Notes under the pieces: model-generated
The model's database searches: none
The model's input: the letters and a program-made list of their open reading frames with translations, nothing else
Told to the model about the DNA's origin: nothing
In this document: positions 25,625 to 35,717 of the stretch, piece after piece
How positions within the stretch are numbered: position 1 is the stretch's first letter
How the letters are laid out: each line of letters starts with the position of its first letter
Translations under genes and position numbers: made by a program
Assembly (NCBI GenBank): GCA_900542565.1
Contig: UQOC01000009.1
Location: 1 to 64,000 of the forward strand
Origin: an uncultured Eubacteriales bacterium
GTDB lineage: Bacteria; Bacillota; Clostridia; Peptostreptococcales; Anaerovoracaceae
Direction of reading: 5' to 3'
DNA: 64,000 nucleotides

Positions 25625-26972
25625 AACTGCTGTTTCCCAGCACATCTACCGTCTTTACGCATATTGACATGTTCTTGCCTGCAGCGGTGATCTTTTCACA
25701 TACCGCAGGTGTTTCTGACCCTTTTTTTGAAAAGATCATTTCCGGCCGGAATATCCTGCCGTCATAGTTAAAGTCCACGCTCCAGTATTCCACAAGCTGG
25801 AGCGGATCGTTTTTTTCCACCTCCCTCATCATATTGGCAGCTCTTTCATCAATATATGGCGGAAATTTGTCTATCCCATAGCCCTCAAGCCTGATCCTGA
25901 GCAGCACCTTTTCGGAGCCGGCGATGGGCAGGCTTTCCACCTGCAGCTGCGGTACGCCGCCACCCTTGTCTTTTTCTGCCCTGAACACTTTAACATGGGC
26001 AGATCTCTGGCTAAGCCTTTTGAGCACTCCTGAAACAGCAAGAGGCGATTCGTCACAGCATATCCAGCGTCTGCCGCTGTCCTGGGCTGCCGCCGCCAGA
26101 GTACCGCTGCCGCAGAAAAAGTCGGCACAAAGATCCCCTTCTTCTGTGGCCCCGTCTATGATGCGCTTCAGCAAGGCTTCAGGTTTCTGAGTGGCATATC
26201 CTGTCCTTTCGGCTGATGTACGGCCTACCATGTCCACATTCCATATATCTTTCATCGTCACCATGGTATACCATCCGGTCTCGTCTTTATACTCTTTGAC
26301 GCCTTTGAACCTGTAAGGCTTAAAACCCCTGTTATATGATTTTTCTTTGGGAGGAGCAAGATAATAATCTTTAGTCTTGGAGTACACCAGTATGGTATCA
26401 TGCTTTCTTGCATAATGGCGCTTGCCGGAGCCACCGGATTTGTACTGCCATATGATCTCGTTGACGAAGTTTTTCTCGCCGAATATCTCATCCATCAGGA
26501 CTTTGACATAGTGCACCACATGCCAGTCAAGATGTACCCATATGGTGCCGTTCTCCGCCATCAGGTCTTTCATCATATACAGCCTTGAGCACAGCATGTT
26601 AAGGTATCCTGCCATATCTTTCTGCCAGATATCGTCATAAGCAAAATATCGCACAGGAGGCAGCTTTTTTCCGTCTGTCCCCTTTAGCTGTATGACCGCA
26701 TCATATTTGGCTTTGCTGAAAAAAGGCGGATCGATGTAAATGAGCTTTATCTTGCCCGCCATTTCACCTGAATTAAGGAGATGAGCCATAAAATCCATGT
26801 TATCTCCCAAAGCCAGAATATTGGCATCCCTTCCGGTCCCTGGGCCTGTTTCTTCGGTCACGAAAAATTTCCCTGCGCCTGTCTGTCCATGATCCCGGTC
26901 TCCGCCGGCAGCCTTTTCGTAGACGGCCCGGCTGTCTGAAAGGATCTTCTCAAACTGATGTATCACACTCAT
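25605..26972 (-). CDS. Solitary DNA methyltransferase, N6-adenine or N4-cytosine, beta class
   Basis: A 455-residue enzyme. The catalytic motif IV is LIYIDPPFF (DPPF at 81-84), followed by the typical KSGGSGKRHYARKHD block, the TQKPEALLKRII motif (261-272) and the AdoMet motif FFCGSGTL (285-292). Catalytic-before-AdoMet order is the beta class. The C-terminal region (about 330-455) is not recognised and may give sequence specificity. No restriction endonuclease gene is nearby, so it is an orphan methyltransferase. Target sequence unknown. Confidence 0.88.
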   Translation of the reverse strand: MSVIHQFEKILSDSRAVYEKAAGGDRDHGQTGAGKFFVTEETGPGTGRDANILALGDNMDFMAHLLNSGEMAGKIKLIYIDPPFFSKAKYDAVIQLKGTDGKKLPPVRYFAYDDIWQKDMAGYLNMLCSRLYMMKDLMAENGTIWVHLDWHVVHYVKVLMDEIFGEKNFVNEIIWQYKSGGSGKRHYARKHDTILVYSKTKDYYLAPPKEKSYNRGFKPYRFKGVKEYKDETGWYTMVTMKDIWNVDMVGRTSAERTGYATQKPEALLKRIIDGATEEGDLCADFFCGSGTLAAAAQDSGRRWICCDESPLAVSGVLKRLSQRSAHVKVFRAEKDKGGGVPQLQVESLPIAGSEKVLLRIRLEGYGIDKFPPYIDERAANMMREVEKNDPLQLVEYWSVDFNYDGRIFRPEMIFSKKGSETPAVCEKITAAGKNMSICVKTVDVLGNSSFSLIGR

Positions 26973-26981
26973 CTCTATCCT

Positions 26982-28697
26982 TTATTTTGCTTCTACATTA
27001 TATCCTTTTTCATCATCCCAGCTGGCAAAGATCTTTTCTGTTTCGGCCTTTCTCTTGACTTTCATGGTAGTGGTCTGTATCATCGGCTCGCTGGTCAGTA
27101 TAAAATGGTTCACATGCTTATACTTCGGCAGGATATAATTTATATCTGCCATTGCAGAGGAAAGCCGGGCGGCCAGTCCTTTTTCGTCCAGATCCATCTC
27201 TTTCATATATTCTTCGTCGTATCTGATCTCTGCCCAGAGTACCAGTTCGTTATGCTTCTCTCTGGTGAAGATCATAGAGTCGGATACATAAGGAATCCTG
27301 TTTATCAGTTCTTCCAGTTCTTCAGGGAATATGTTCTTTCCGTTTTTAAGTACGATGACATTCTTTTTTCGTCCTGTTATCCACAGGTTGCCTTTAGCGT
27401 CTATCTTTCCCAGGTCTCCTGTATGGAACCAGCCGTCCCTGATGACTTCTGCCGTTTCTTCAGGCTGGTCATAATATCCCAGCATTACATTAGGACCTCT
27501 TGCCACTATTTCCCCTATGTTGTTTTCATCCGGTTCATCTATGCGCAGCTGCACTGAGTTCATAGGTGTACCGACGGAACCTGGGAAAATAGCCCAAGGT
27601 CTCTCAGCAGAAAGTACAGGAGAAGTTTCTGTGAGGCCATATCCCTGTATAGTCGTTATCCCGAAATCATTAAGGCCTTTTGCCACGGCCGGGTCAAGAG
27701 GAGCTGCCCCGCTGATTATGAGCCTGAGGCTGCCTCCCAGCTTTTCTATTATCTCACCGAATATCTTTCTCCTCATATCTATTCCCAGCTTGCGGGTAAA
27801 TGCAGAAAGTTTCAGCCCGGTCCTGACAGTCTTTGTCTTTCCCTGTTTTTCTATCTGTTTCATCACTTTATTATAGAGGTTTTCAACCAGCAGCGGTACT
27901 CCTACGAACACGCTGACCCCATACTCGGCAAAATTCCTCTGAACATACTTGAGCCCGTCGCAGAAAACATTGCAGCATCCTGACGACAAGAATACCAGTA
28001 CGCCTACCAGCCCAAAACTGTGATGGAAAGGCAGGAACGCCATGTTGACATCTTCCGGATAAAAGATCTCCATTTCAAGCATATCCCTTATGTTTGAAGA
28101 TATATTGTCATGGCTGAGCATAACGATCTTTGACTCACTGGTCGTACCTGATGTAAACAGGTAAACTGCCACATCCTCTTTCTTGACTTCCATGCCGGTA
28201 TATTCAGTATTTCCGGCCTGGATCATTTCTCTTCCTTCTTTGATAAGATCTCCCAGCATACTGTCATCTCCGGTTATGCAGATATATGTGATGTCAGGAT
28301 GTCTCTCTCTTATATGATCTATTATGCTTTCAAATCTGCTGTCATACATCAGCAGATTTATATGGCTCCTGGACACGCAGTTTTCCAGTTCCACCTTTGT
28401 AAGTCCCTTGTCGTATGGCACTGCGGTGCATCCGCCGCAGACCGCTGCCAGAAACGATAAGAACCACGGAAAAGAGTTTTCTCCTATTATCCCTATCTTT
28501 GCATTTTTGAATCCTCTGGCAAACAGACTTGTCCCAAGAGCTTCCACATCATCTTTGAGCTGGGCAAAAGTTTCTCCTCTGACAACGCCTTTTTCTTTTA
28601 TCTTGAAGGCATTACGGTCCGGAAACTTCTCCGCCGTGTTATATATGAGCTCTTTTATGGTTTTTCCTTTGTTCACATAGGACATGCTTTTTGACAT
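26982..28697 (-). CDS. AMP-dependent acyl-CoA synthetase (long-chain fatty acid--CoA ligase type)
   Basis: A 571-residue adenylate-forming enzyme with P-loop LFTSGTTSESKIVMLSH, A5 motif TIQGYGLTETSPVLSAER, YDQPEETAEVIRDGWFHTGD and ITGRKKNVIVLKNGKNIFPEELE. Length and linker match bacterial FadD-like ligases. The P-loop has Ser-Glu-Ser where the consensus is Gly-x-Pro, seen in some Clostridial members. The last conserved lysine is probably in TTTMKVKRK near the C-terminus. It stands alone between the methyltransferase and YgiQ genes; the acyl substrate is unknown. Confidence 0.87.
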   Translation of the reverse strand: MSKSMSYVNKGKTIKELIYNTAEKFPDRNAFKIKEKGVVRGETFAQLKDDVEALGTSLFARGFKNAKIGIIGENSFPWFLSFLAAVCGGCTAVPYDKGLTKVELENCVSRSHINLLMYDSRFESIIDHIRERHPDITYICITGDDSMLGDLIKEGREMIQAGNTEYTGMEVKKEDVAVYLFTSGTTSESKIVMLSHDNISSNIRDMLEMEIFYPEDVNMAFLPFHHSFGLVGVLVFLSSGCCNVFCDGLKYVQRNFAEYGVSVFVGVPLLVENLYNKVMKQIEKQGKTKTVRTGLKLSAFTRKLGIDMRRKIFGEIIEKLGGSLRLIISGAAPLDPAVAKGLNDFGITTIQGYGLTETSPVLSAERPWAIFPGSVGTPMNSVQLRIDEPDENNIGEIVARGPNVMLGYYDQPEETAEVIRDGWFHTGDLGKIDAKGNLWITGRKKNVIVLKNGKNIFPEELEELINRIPYVSDSMIFTREKHNELVLWAEIRYDEEYMKEMDLDEKGLAARLSSAMADINYILPKYKHVNHFILTSEPMIQTTTMKVKRKAETEKIFASWDDEKGYNVEAK

Positions 28698-28767
28698 TTT
28701 TTTATCTCCTTAAACCTTCCTGTTTATTATGATCCATAAAGCGAGATGCTTTCGATGATATTATATA

Positions 28768-30567
28768 CTATTTTTTCCTCTTTGTGTAATGTAAATGAGA
28801 AAAAAGCACCGGTATAAGGTCAGCTCTGCCTGCTCTTGCCAGAGCCTTTTCGGCAAGTTTTCTGTTTTCCGGTTTGTTAAAATGGATAAGTGCTCTCTGC
28901 ATCTTCTTTTCTTCCATATCCTTTGCCACATATACAGGTTCCATAGTCAGCGGATCCAGTTCCGTATGGTACATGCATGTGGACAATGTCCCTGGCGTAG
29001 GATAAAAATCCTGTACCTGATCCGGTACAAAGCCGTAATCCTTAAGAAAAAGGGCCAGTTCAACGGCTTCCTTGAGGCCGCTCCCCGGATGGCTGGAAAT
29101 AAGATAAGGGATGAGATACTGCTTCTTTCCGTTTTTTTCATTGGTCTTTTTATATTTTTCGCTGAACTTGAGAAAAACATCCTTATCGGGTTTTCGCATA
29201 CATTTGAGCACTTCCGGCGAAATGTGCTCAGGGGCCACCTTGAGGGTACCGCTCACATGGTACCGACAAAGTTCCTCAATGTATCTGTCGCAGTCAGGAT
29301 CAGCCAGCAGATAATCATATCTTATGCCTGAACGGATAAAAACTTTCTTTACACCCTCAAGCTTCCTTACAGCGCGGAGGATGTCAAAGTATCTGCTGTG
29401 GTCGGCCTTGATGGCCGGGCATACGGCCGGGTACATACAATCCTTGTCGGTACATACGCCCTTCAACATCTGTTTGGAGCATGCAGGAGCCGTGAAGTTT
29501 GCAGTGGGGCCGCCAATATCATGAATATATCCCTTAAAGTCTTTTTTCTCTGTCAGTCCGGCAGCTTCCCTAAGTATTGAATCTCTGCTCCTGCCCCTTA
29601 CCTGTCTGCCCTGATGGTATGTGATAGCGCAAAAACCGCAGCCGCCGAAACATCCCCTGGAACTGACTATGCTGAACTTTACTTCTCTGAAAGCGGGTAT
29701 CCCGCCCTGGTCCTTATACGAAGGATGTTCTTCATTTTCAAAAGGCAGTTCATATATGTCATCCAGTTCCTGAGTCTCAAGGGGCGGCTGAGGCGGATTT
29801 TGTATGATCCATGTGCCTGTCTGATATTTTTCGGCCAAAGGCCTGGCGGAAATGTGATCATTATTTTTGAACTGTACGGCAAAGCTCTCAGCATAGCGTC
29901 TTTTGCTGCGGATTATCTCATCATAATCCGGCAGCAGTATGGTCTCTTCATCTTCCGGCGGCAGGCTGCTCCTGTAGCATGTGCCTTTTATCCAGTGTAT
30001 ATCTTTTATATCTATCCCTGCATCAAGGGCTTCTGCTATCTCAACGACGGCCCTCTCTCCCATTCCGTAGATCAAAAGATCGGCCTTGGAATCCAGCAAA
30101 ACGGATCTTCTTACTTTGCCGCTCCAGTAATCATAATGGCCCAACCGTCTAAGGCTGGCTTCTATGCCGCCGATTACCACAGGCACTCCCTTATATGCCT
30201 CTCTTGCTCTGTTGCAATAGACTATGAGCGCTCTGTCCGGCCTTCCGCCTGCCTGTCCGCCGGGCGCATATTCATCTTTTTTTCTCCTGTGTTTAAATAC
30301 AGAATAATTATTTACCATGGAATCCACGACACCGCTGTTTATGAGAAAACCCAGCCTCGGCCGGCCAAACCGCCGGAAATCTTCGGCTGACCTGTGATCC
30401 GGCCTTGGAAGTATGGCCACCCTGTAACCGCGGCTTTCCAGCAGTCTGCTGATTATTGCCGTTCCAAAGGAATGATGGTCCACATAAGCATCACCTGTAA
30501 CGAGGACAAAATCCGGTCTGTCCCAGCCTCGTTCTTCCATCTCTTTTTTTGTTATGGGTAAAAACAT
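28768..30567 (-). CDS. YgiQ-family radical SAM protein
   Basis: A 599-residue protein of the YgiQ family. The radical SAM cluster motif is C306-x3-C310-x2-C313 in SSRGCFGGCGFCAITYHQGR. The N-terminal region (VLVTGDAYVDHHSFGTAIISRLLESRG) is the family's cobalamin-binding-like fold, and ASLRRLGHYDYW, FIRSGIRYDYLL and FYPTPGTLSTCMYHT are further family motifs. The reaction is not known. Somewhat shorter at the C-terminus than proteobacterial members. Confidence 0.92.
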   Translation of the reverse strand: MFLPITKKEMEERGWDRPDFVLVTGDAYVDHHSFGTAIISRLLESRGYRVAILPRPDHRSAEDFRRFGRPRLGFLINSGVVDSMVNNYSVFKHRRKKDEYAPGGQAGGRPDRALIVYCNRAREAYKGVPVVIGGIEASLRRLGHYDYWSGKVRRSVLLDSKADLLIYGMGERAVVEIAEALDAGIDIKDIHWIKGTCYRSSLPPEDEETILLPDYDEIIRSKRRYAESFAVQFKNNDHISARPLAEKYQTGTWIIQNPPQPPLETQELDDIYELPFENEEHPSYKDQGGIPAFREVKFSIVSSRGCFGGCGFCAITYHQGRQVRGRSRDSILREAAGLTEKKDFKGYIHDIGGPTANFTAPACSKQMLKGVCTDKDCMYPAVCPAIKADHSRYFDILRAVRKLEGVKKVFIRSGIRYDYLLADPDCDRYIEELCRYHVSGTLKVAPEHISPEVLKCMRKPDKDVFLKFSEKYKKTNEKNGKKQYLIPYLISSHPGSGLKEAVELALFLKDYGFVPDQVQDFYPTPGTLSTCMYHTELDPLTMEPVYVAKDMEEKKMQRALIHFNKPENRKLAEKALARAGRADLIPVLFSHLHYTKRKK

Positions 30568-30616
30568 TTTGTCCTCCTGTATTCTTCATGTTTACACCTG
30601 TGGGAAACCCAAAAGA

Positions 30617-30656
30617 GGACCGCCGCATGAAACTCGAAATTCAATGCCGGCAGTCC
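30617..30656 (-). terminator. Terminator of the nucleoside ABC operon
   Basis: On the minus strand GGACTGCCGGCAT pairs with ATGCGGCGGTCC (one U-G pair, one bulge) and TCTTTTGGGTTT follows. It lies just after the last permease gene. Confidence 0.6.
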
Positions 30657-30684
30657 CCCTGTCGTAAGCCTGATATGTCTGCTG

Positions 30685-31695
30685 TTAACGCTGTCCTTTG
30701 TCGTACGGTATGCCTTCCGCCTTAGGCACTCTCGATTTCTTGGATGTAAACGCAAGGACGATCAAGGTGATAAGGTAAGGAAGCAGCCTGTACACATAAG
30801 GGCTGACTCCGATCTCGGCAAGCCAGTATACTCCGTCGCCGTTGATATCCAGGCTGGAATAAGTGGCCGCAATACATTTGAACAGTCCGAACAATATGGC
30901 ACCTAAAGCCACATTGAGCGGGGTCCAGTTGCCGAAGATCATTACAGCCAGAGCCAGGAATCCGTAACCGGCCACCTCGCCTGTAGAAGCACAGTTTGCA
31001 GTGGTCAGGGCATATGTGAACCCGCCTATTCCTGCCAGAGCTCCCGATATTGTAACGCCTATATATCTCATCTTGTAGACATTGATACCAAGAGAATCTG
31101 CCGCCTGCGGATTTTCACCGCAGGAGCGGAGTCTCAGTCCGAACTTCGTCTTATACAATATTATCGACAATATGACGAAGATGGCGATGCAGATATATGT
31201 AGTAAGGTAAACTCTGTTCAAAAGCAGGTTCCCTATGAACCCAAAATCGTGATCTGATTCGAGCCCGAATGTGCTCGGCCTGATCATGAACCAGCTTGCA
31301 GCATCTCCCTCTGCCATTCCCATTGCAGTCTGCTGTGCTATGAGGCCGATAAAGAACAATACGATGGCAGGCGCCATCATATTAAGGGCCGTACCGCCTA
31401 TGGTCTGGTCGGCTTTAAGGGTGATGGCAGAAAAAGACAGGAGAAGCGAAAAGGCCGCACCGCATATCGCCGCTACGATCAGGGCAAGTATCATCAGTAT
31501 CTGTCCCTGTTCCTGGCCGAAAACATTATTCTGCTGCATTATCCTTACAAATAATACGCCGATAAACGCCCCGAATATCATGATACCCTCAAGAGCCAGG
31601 TTGATAACACCGCTCCTCTCAGCAAAAATACCTGCCAGAGCGACTATCATCAGAGGAATGGCATATAACATTGTCTGCTGTATTAAAAATACCAT
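30685..31695 (-). CDS. Nucleoside ABC transporter permease (NupQ type)
   Basis: A 336-residue membrane protein with about nine hydrophobic segments of the BPD_transp_2 family. It starts FLIQQTMLYAIPLMIVALAGIFAERSGVINLALEGIMIFGAF, the classic N-terminal signature of this permease in BMP-linked transporters. Its start overlaps the other permease gene by 1 nt. Together they form the heterodimeric pore for purine or pyrimidine nucleosides. Confidence 0.9.
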   Translation of the reverse strand: MVFLIQQTMLYAIPLMIVALAGIFAERSGVINLALEGIMIFGAFIGVLFVRIMQQNNVFGQEQGQILMILALIVAAICGAAFSLLLSFSAITLKADQTIGGTALNMMAPAIVLFFIGLIAQQTAMGMAEGDAASWFMIRPSTFGLESDHDFGFIGNLLLNRVYLTTYICIAIFVILSIILYKTKFGLRLRSCGENPQAADSLGINVYKMRYIGVTISGALAGIGGFTYALTTANCASTGEVAGYGFLALAVMIFGNWTPLNVALGAILFGLFKCIAATYSSLDINGDGVYWLAEIGVSPYVYRLLPYLITLIVLAFTSKKSRVPKAEGIPYDKGQR

Positions 31696-32981
31696 TATTT
31701 ATCCCCTCCTTCCGCTGCGCCGGCTGTCTGTATCCCACTGTCCGTAGCTGCTGCAGTCTCAGCTGCGATGACCGGTTTTTCCGGCATCTGCTTTTTTTCT
31801 TTTTTTCTTTTGCCGGCATTATCTATGAACATCCTTATTATCATGGAGAATGCGCTCAGATATACTATGGCGGCAATTATTATATCGGTTATATATTCAT
31901 TGTAGGCTGTGAGCGTCCTAAGCTGCGTGCCTGCAATGTTGAGCATTGACATGAATATACCGGTAAATACCACACCTATAGGATTGTTTGCTGCCAGGAG
32001 GGCAACCGGTATACCGTTGAATCCCTCAGACGGCAGCGACTGATATGTTGACCAGAAGAACTCCGTATTTCCTGACAGATAATACAGAGAAGCTCCTGCT
32101 GCTGACAATGCTCCTGCAATGGCCATGGAAGCCACTATGCTGCGTTTATCGTTTATCCCGGCATATTTGGCCGCATGCCTGTTGCTTCCGCAGGCTTTGA
32201 GCTGATATCCGAAAGTGGTCCTGGATATTATTATATAAACGATGACTGCCATCAGGATGGCGATAAGGATACCACCGTTTACCTGAGATCCCGGAAAGAT
32301 CTTGTCCAGTCCGAAATCAAAGGTTTCGACGCCGTTTGCAGCCGTAGGCTTCACATATCCGACCTTTCCGCCTTCCTCGCTGTTTTTGAGGAACTCTCTG
32401 GCATCTATGAACCATGTCACCAGATTTGCGGCTATCCAGTTGGTCATTATACATGTTATTACCTCGTTTATATTCAGGTAAGCCTTCAAGATGCCCGGTA
32501 TGGACCCCCATAATGCTCCTGCTATCATGCCGCACAGGAAAGCCAATATCCATATGAGCCAGGCCGGTACCACATCTGAAGGGATCATAAGCGCCACATA
32601 TAGAGTAGCTGTTGTACCCATCAGATACTGACCCGGAGCTCCGATGTTGAACAGCCCGGTCTTAAACGCAACCGCCACAGAAAGACCCGTCATTATCAGC
32701 GGGGTAGCCCTGAAAAGCATATTTCCCAGGTTGACCGGATTGAATCCAAAGGTAAGCTCTCCTGCTTCTCTTCCGGTGCTGAATATGCCTAAGAAAACCA
32801 GCTTTACACCCTCCAGCATACCGTTGGTGGATATGTTGGCTCTGGTCAGTCCCACAAATATGATTATCAATGTACCTACTACCATACCTATAAGTATGGA
32901 GATAACTGCGGAGATGACGCTCTTTGTTCCGTCTTTTGCGAAAAACTTCTGTTTCCCGGTGTCGGGATCAAGTCTATACAT
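31695..32981 (-). CDS. Nucleoside ABC transporter permease (NupP type)
   Basis: A 428-residue member of the BPD_transp_2 family with the family motif GLSVAVAFKTGLFNIGAPGQYLMG and LKAYLNINEVITCIMTNWIA. It has an N-terminal cytosolic stretch before the first membrane segment, and a charged C-terminal tail (KRKKEKKQ). Directly abuts the ATPase gene with no spacing. Confidence 0.9.
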   Translation of the reverse strand: MYRLDPDTGKQKFFAKDGTKSVISAVISILIGMVVGTLIIIFVGLTRANISTNGMLEGVKLVFLGIFSTGREAGELTFGFNPVNLGNMLFRATPLIMTGLSVAVAFKTGLFNIGAPGQYLMGTTATLYVALMIPSDVVPAWLIWILAFLCGMIAGALWGSIPGILKAYLNINEVITCIMTNWIAANLVTWFIDAREFLKNSEEGGKVGYVKPTAANGVETFDFGLDKIFPGSQVNGGILIAILMAVIVYIIISRTTFGYQLKACGSNRHAAKYAGINDKRSIVASMAIAGALSAAGASLYYLSGNTEFFWSTYQSLPSEGFNGIPVALLAANNPIGVVFTGIFMSMLNIAGTQLRTLTAYNEYITDIIIAAIVYLSAFSMIIRMFIDNAGKRKKEKKQMPEKPVIAAETAAATDSGIQTAGAAEGGDK

Positions 32982-34517
32982 CTAGCCCACCTCCTTTTTC
33001 TGTCTCTTGGCGCCGGACATATAAAGTCCCAGCTCCTGTGGATCGGTCTTTGCCGGATCAAGTTCTCCCACTATCTCGCCTTCGTACATGACGAGGATAC
33101 GGTCAGACAGGCTGAGCACTTCATCAAGTTCAAGGGATACCAAAAGGATCGCTTTGCCCTCATCTCTTTCTGCTACAAGCTGTCTGTGTATATGCTCTAT
33201 CGCTCCCACATCGAGGCCCCTGGTGGGCTGTACTGCTATGATGAGAGGTTCGTTCCTGTCCAGCTCTCTGGCTATTATGGCTTTCTGCTGGTTTCCTCCT
33301 GACATGCTCCTCGTAACAGTAACGGGACCCTGACCTGAGCGTATGTCATATTCGTCTATCAATCTGTTGGCATATTCCCGAACATTATCAAATCTTATGA
33401 ATCCGTGATTCTGAAATTGTTTTTCCCTGAACTTCTGAAGTACCAGATTCTGTTCAAGGGTAAATCCTAAAATAAGGCCGTGTTTATGTCTGTCCTCCGG
33501 GATATGGCTCATTCCTGCCATATTTCTCTTCCTTATGGAAACTCCCGATATGTCCTGGCCGCACAAATTTATAGTGCCGCCGGATGACTTTTCAAGTCCG
33601 GTTATCCCCTGTATCAGTTCTGTCTGTCCATTGCCGTCTATTCCGGCAATACAGAGTATTTCGCCTTTTCTGACATCAAAAGATACGCCTTTTACTGCGT
33701 CACTTTTGTGTATCCTTGAAGGCACGCTCAGATTCCTGACGCTCATCACCACATCTGTAGGATGAGCCTGTGTCTTATCGATCTCAAGCTGCACAGGCCG
33801 GCCTACCATCATGGTAGACAGCTGTTGTTTGGTCACATCTTTTGTATTGACCGTACCTATACATTTTCCTTTATGTAATACGGTAACCCTGTCTGAAACA
33901 GCCATGATCTCGTTTAACTTGTGTGTGATAAAAAGGATCGATTTGCCTTCTTTTGCAAATCCTCTCATGGTTTCCATGAGCTCATCTATTTCCTGCGGCG
34001 TGAGTACCGCCGTAGGTTCATCAAAAATAAGGATTTCGTTCTCCCTGTAAAGCATTTTGAGGATTTCCACCCTCTGCTGCATGCCCACGGTGATGTTTTC
34101 CACCTTGGCATCCACATCCACTTTCAGACCATATTTTTCCGAAAGTTCCAGAACTTTTTTTCTTGCCTCTTTTTTCTGCAGGAAACCCATCCTGGTGGTC
34201 TCGGCCCCCAGAATGATGTTATCAAGAACGGTGAACACCTCTATGAGCTTAAAATGCTGATGCACCATTCCTATGCCCAAAGCCGTGGCGTCGTTAGGGT
34301 CTTTGATATTTACTTTTTCGCCATTTTTATATATCGTCCCCTGCTCAGGCTGATAAAGTCCGAACAGTACGCTCATAAGGGTGGATTTTCCGGCGCCGTT
34401 CTCACCCAGAAGGGCATGTATCTCTCCCCTTTTGAGCTGGAGAGTGATATCATCGTTGGCAACGATGCCCGGAAACTCTTTCCTTATGTTACGCATTTCG
34501 ATCACATATTCTGACAT
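32982..34517 (-). CDS. Nucleoside ABC transporter ATP-binding protein (double ATPase, NupO type)
   Basis: A 511-residue protein of two ABC domains. The first has Walker A LLGENGAGKST, the second a degenerate IAGIDGNGQTEL P-loop typical of the second domain in this class. Signature motifs are VGMQQRVEILKML and MSGGNQQKAIIAREL, and Walker B regions ILIFDEPTAVLTP and PLIIAVQPTRGLDVGAIE. Architecture matches monosaccharide/nucleoside importers such as RbsA and NupO. Confidence 0.92.
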   Translation of the reverse strand: MSEYVIEMRNIRKEFPGIVANDDITLQLKRGEIHALLGENGAGKSTLMSVLFGLYQPEQGTIYKNGEKVNIKDPNDATALGIGMVHQHFKLIEVFTVLDNIILGAETTRMGFLQKKEARKKVLELSEKYGLKVDVDAKVENITVGMQQRVEILKMLYRENEILIFDEPTAVLTPQEIDELMETMRGFAKEGKSILFITHKLNEIMAVSDRVTVLHKGKCIGTVNTKDVTKQQLSTMMVGRPVQLEIDKTQAHPTDVVMSVRNLSVPSRIHKSDAVKGVSFDVRKGEILCIAGIDGNGQTELIQGITGLEKSSGGTINLCGQDISGVSIRKRNMAGMSHIPEDRHKHGLILGFTLEQNLVLQKFREKQFQNHGFIRFDNVREYANRLIDEYDIRSGQGPVTVTRSMSGGNQQKAIIARELDRNEPLIIAVQPTRGLDVGAIEHIHRQLVAERDEGKAILLVSLELDEVLSLSDRILVMYEGEIVGELDPAKTDPQELGLYMSGAKRQKKEVG

Positions 34518-34544
34518 AATCTTTTCCTTTGTTCTTTAACCTGC

Positions 34545-34575
34545 AAAAAGGGGGAACATAAAATTCCCCCTTTTT
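34545..34575. terminator. Hairpin between the BMP lipoprotein gene and the ATPase gene
   Basis: AAAAAGGGGGAA pairs with TTCCCCCTTTTT around a 7-nt loop. As a partial terminator it would lower transcript for the membrane and ATPase genes relative to the binding protein, a common pattern in ABC operons. Confidence 0.8.
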
Positions 34576-34616
34576 ATGCATATTCACAAGTTTTCAGTTA
34601 GTTCAAAGCTGAACTA

Positions 34617-35717
34617 CTAAGCGAAAGTGATGTGCTCCCATGGCAGAGTGCTCGGATCAGCAACTTCTTTATTGGAAACTTCGATCTCGCCGCTCTTTAC
34701 CTGATCAAAGACGGCCTGATAATCTTCAACAGTCCAGTTTTCCAGCTTCCAGGTATCGGTAGGCAGGCCTACTCTGTCCTCAGCAGCTCCGAAAGTAGTG
34801 ACCTTTCCGCCGAAGTCGGCCCATTTGTCATCGAAGTGAGCTCCGATAACATCCATGGTTGAACCGGCCAGGTCCTTCATGGCAGAAGTTACAACGGTAT
34901 CAGACTGACTTGACTGGTCAACGTCTACGCCGATTATAGCTCCATCGCTGGCGCCTGCAGCAGCAGTTCCTGAAGTGAACATGCTTCCGCCGCACATGAA
35001 TATAACTTCAGTTCCGGCATCATACCAGCCGCTCAGCATGGCCTGAAGGTCCTGAGAAGCTGAGAAGTTTGAACCGTATTCCCAGCTGTATCTCATGGTT
35101 ACATCTGAGCCCTTGGCTTCTGCTCCGTCTTCAACACCCTGTACGAATCCGTATCCGTACCTGATGCAGGCAGGGTTGCTTCCGCCGCCGCCGCCGGAGA
35201 ATCCGATGTTAGTGTAGCCTTCCATCGCTGCAGCATATCCTGCCAGATAACCGGCCTGCTCTTCTCTGTAGTTTACAGAAGCGATGTTGTCGATGCCTTC
35301 GACAGATCCGTCAATGAATATGAAATGTACATCAGGATAATCCGCCGCAGCCTGTCTGAGTGCAGGCTCCTGCAGGAATCCGGCAGCTACGATGACCTCT
35401 GCTCCTGCTTCTGCTGCGTCGCTCATGGCCTGAAGTCTGTCAGCATCTGTTGCGGCATTGCCGTTGGCAGGCTGATAATACTTATAGGACAGTCCGTTCT
35501 CTGAAGCGTAAGCTTTTACTCCGTTCCATGTGAACTGGTTGAATGAACCATCATTCAGCTGTCCTACATCTGTTACGAAGGCTACCTGATAAGTGCCGTC
35601 TTCAGATTCCATGGTATCAGGTATAGCATCGTAGCCTGTAGCTTCTTCACTGTTGCCGCAGGCAGCCAGAGCAAATACCATTACCAAGATCAGTAATACT
35701 GAAAGTAATTTCTTCAT
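34617..35717 (-). CDS. bmpA: BMP-family basic membrane lipoprotein, nucleoside-binding protein
   Basis: A 366-residue lipoprotein with signal MKKLLSVLLILVMVFALAAC (lipobox AAC) and the BMP fold: VAFVTDVGQLNDGSFNQFTWNGVKAY, ADRLQAMSDAAEAGAEVIVAAGFLQEP, DVHFIFIDGSVEGIDNIASVNYREEQAGYLAG and IGVDVDQSSQ. It captures nucleosides outside the membrane and hands them to the permeases. GGAGGG precedes the ATG. Upstream is a good -10 (TATAAT near 35760) but no clear -35 and no purine riboswitch. Confidence 0.92.
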   Translation of the reverse strand: MKKLLSVLLILVMVFALAACGNSEEATGYDAIPDTMESEDGTYQVAFVTDVGQLNDGSFNQFTWNGVKAYASENGLSYKYYQPANGNAATDADRLQAMSDAAEAGAEVIVAAGFLQEPALRQAAADYPDVHFIFIDGSVEGIDNIASVNYREEQAGYLAGYAAAMEGYTNIGFSGGGGGSNPACIRYGYGFVQGVEDGAEAKGSDVTMRYSWEYGSNFSASQDLQAMLSGWYDAGTEVIFMCGGSMFTSGTAAAGASDGAIIGVDVDQSSQSDTVVTSAMKDLAGSTMDVIGAHFDDKWADFGGKVTTFGAAEDRVGLPTDTWKLENWTVEDYQAVFDQVKSGEIEVSNKEVADPSTLPWEHITFA

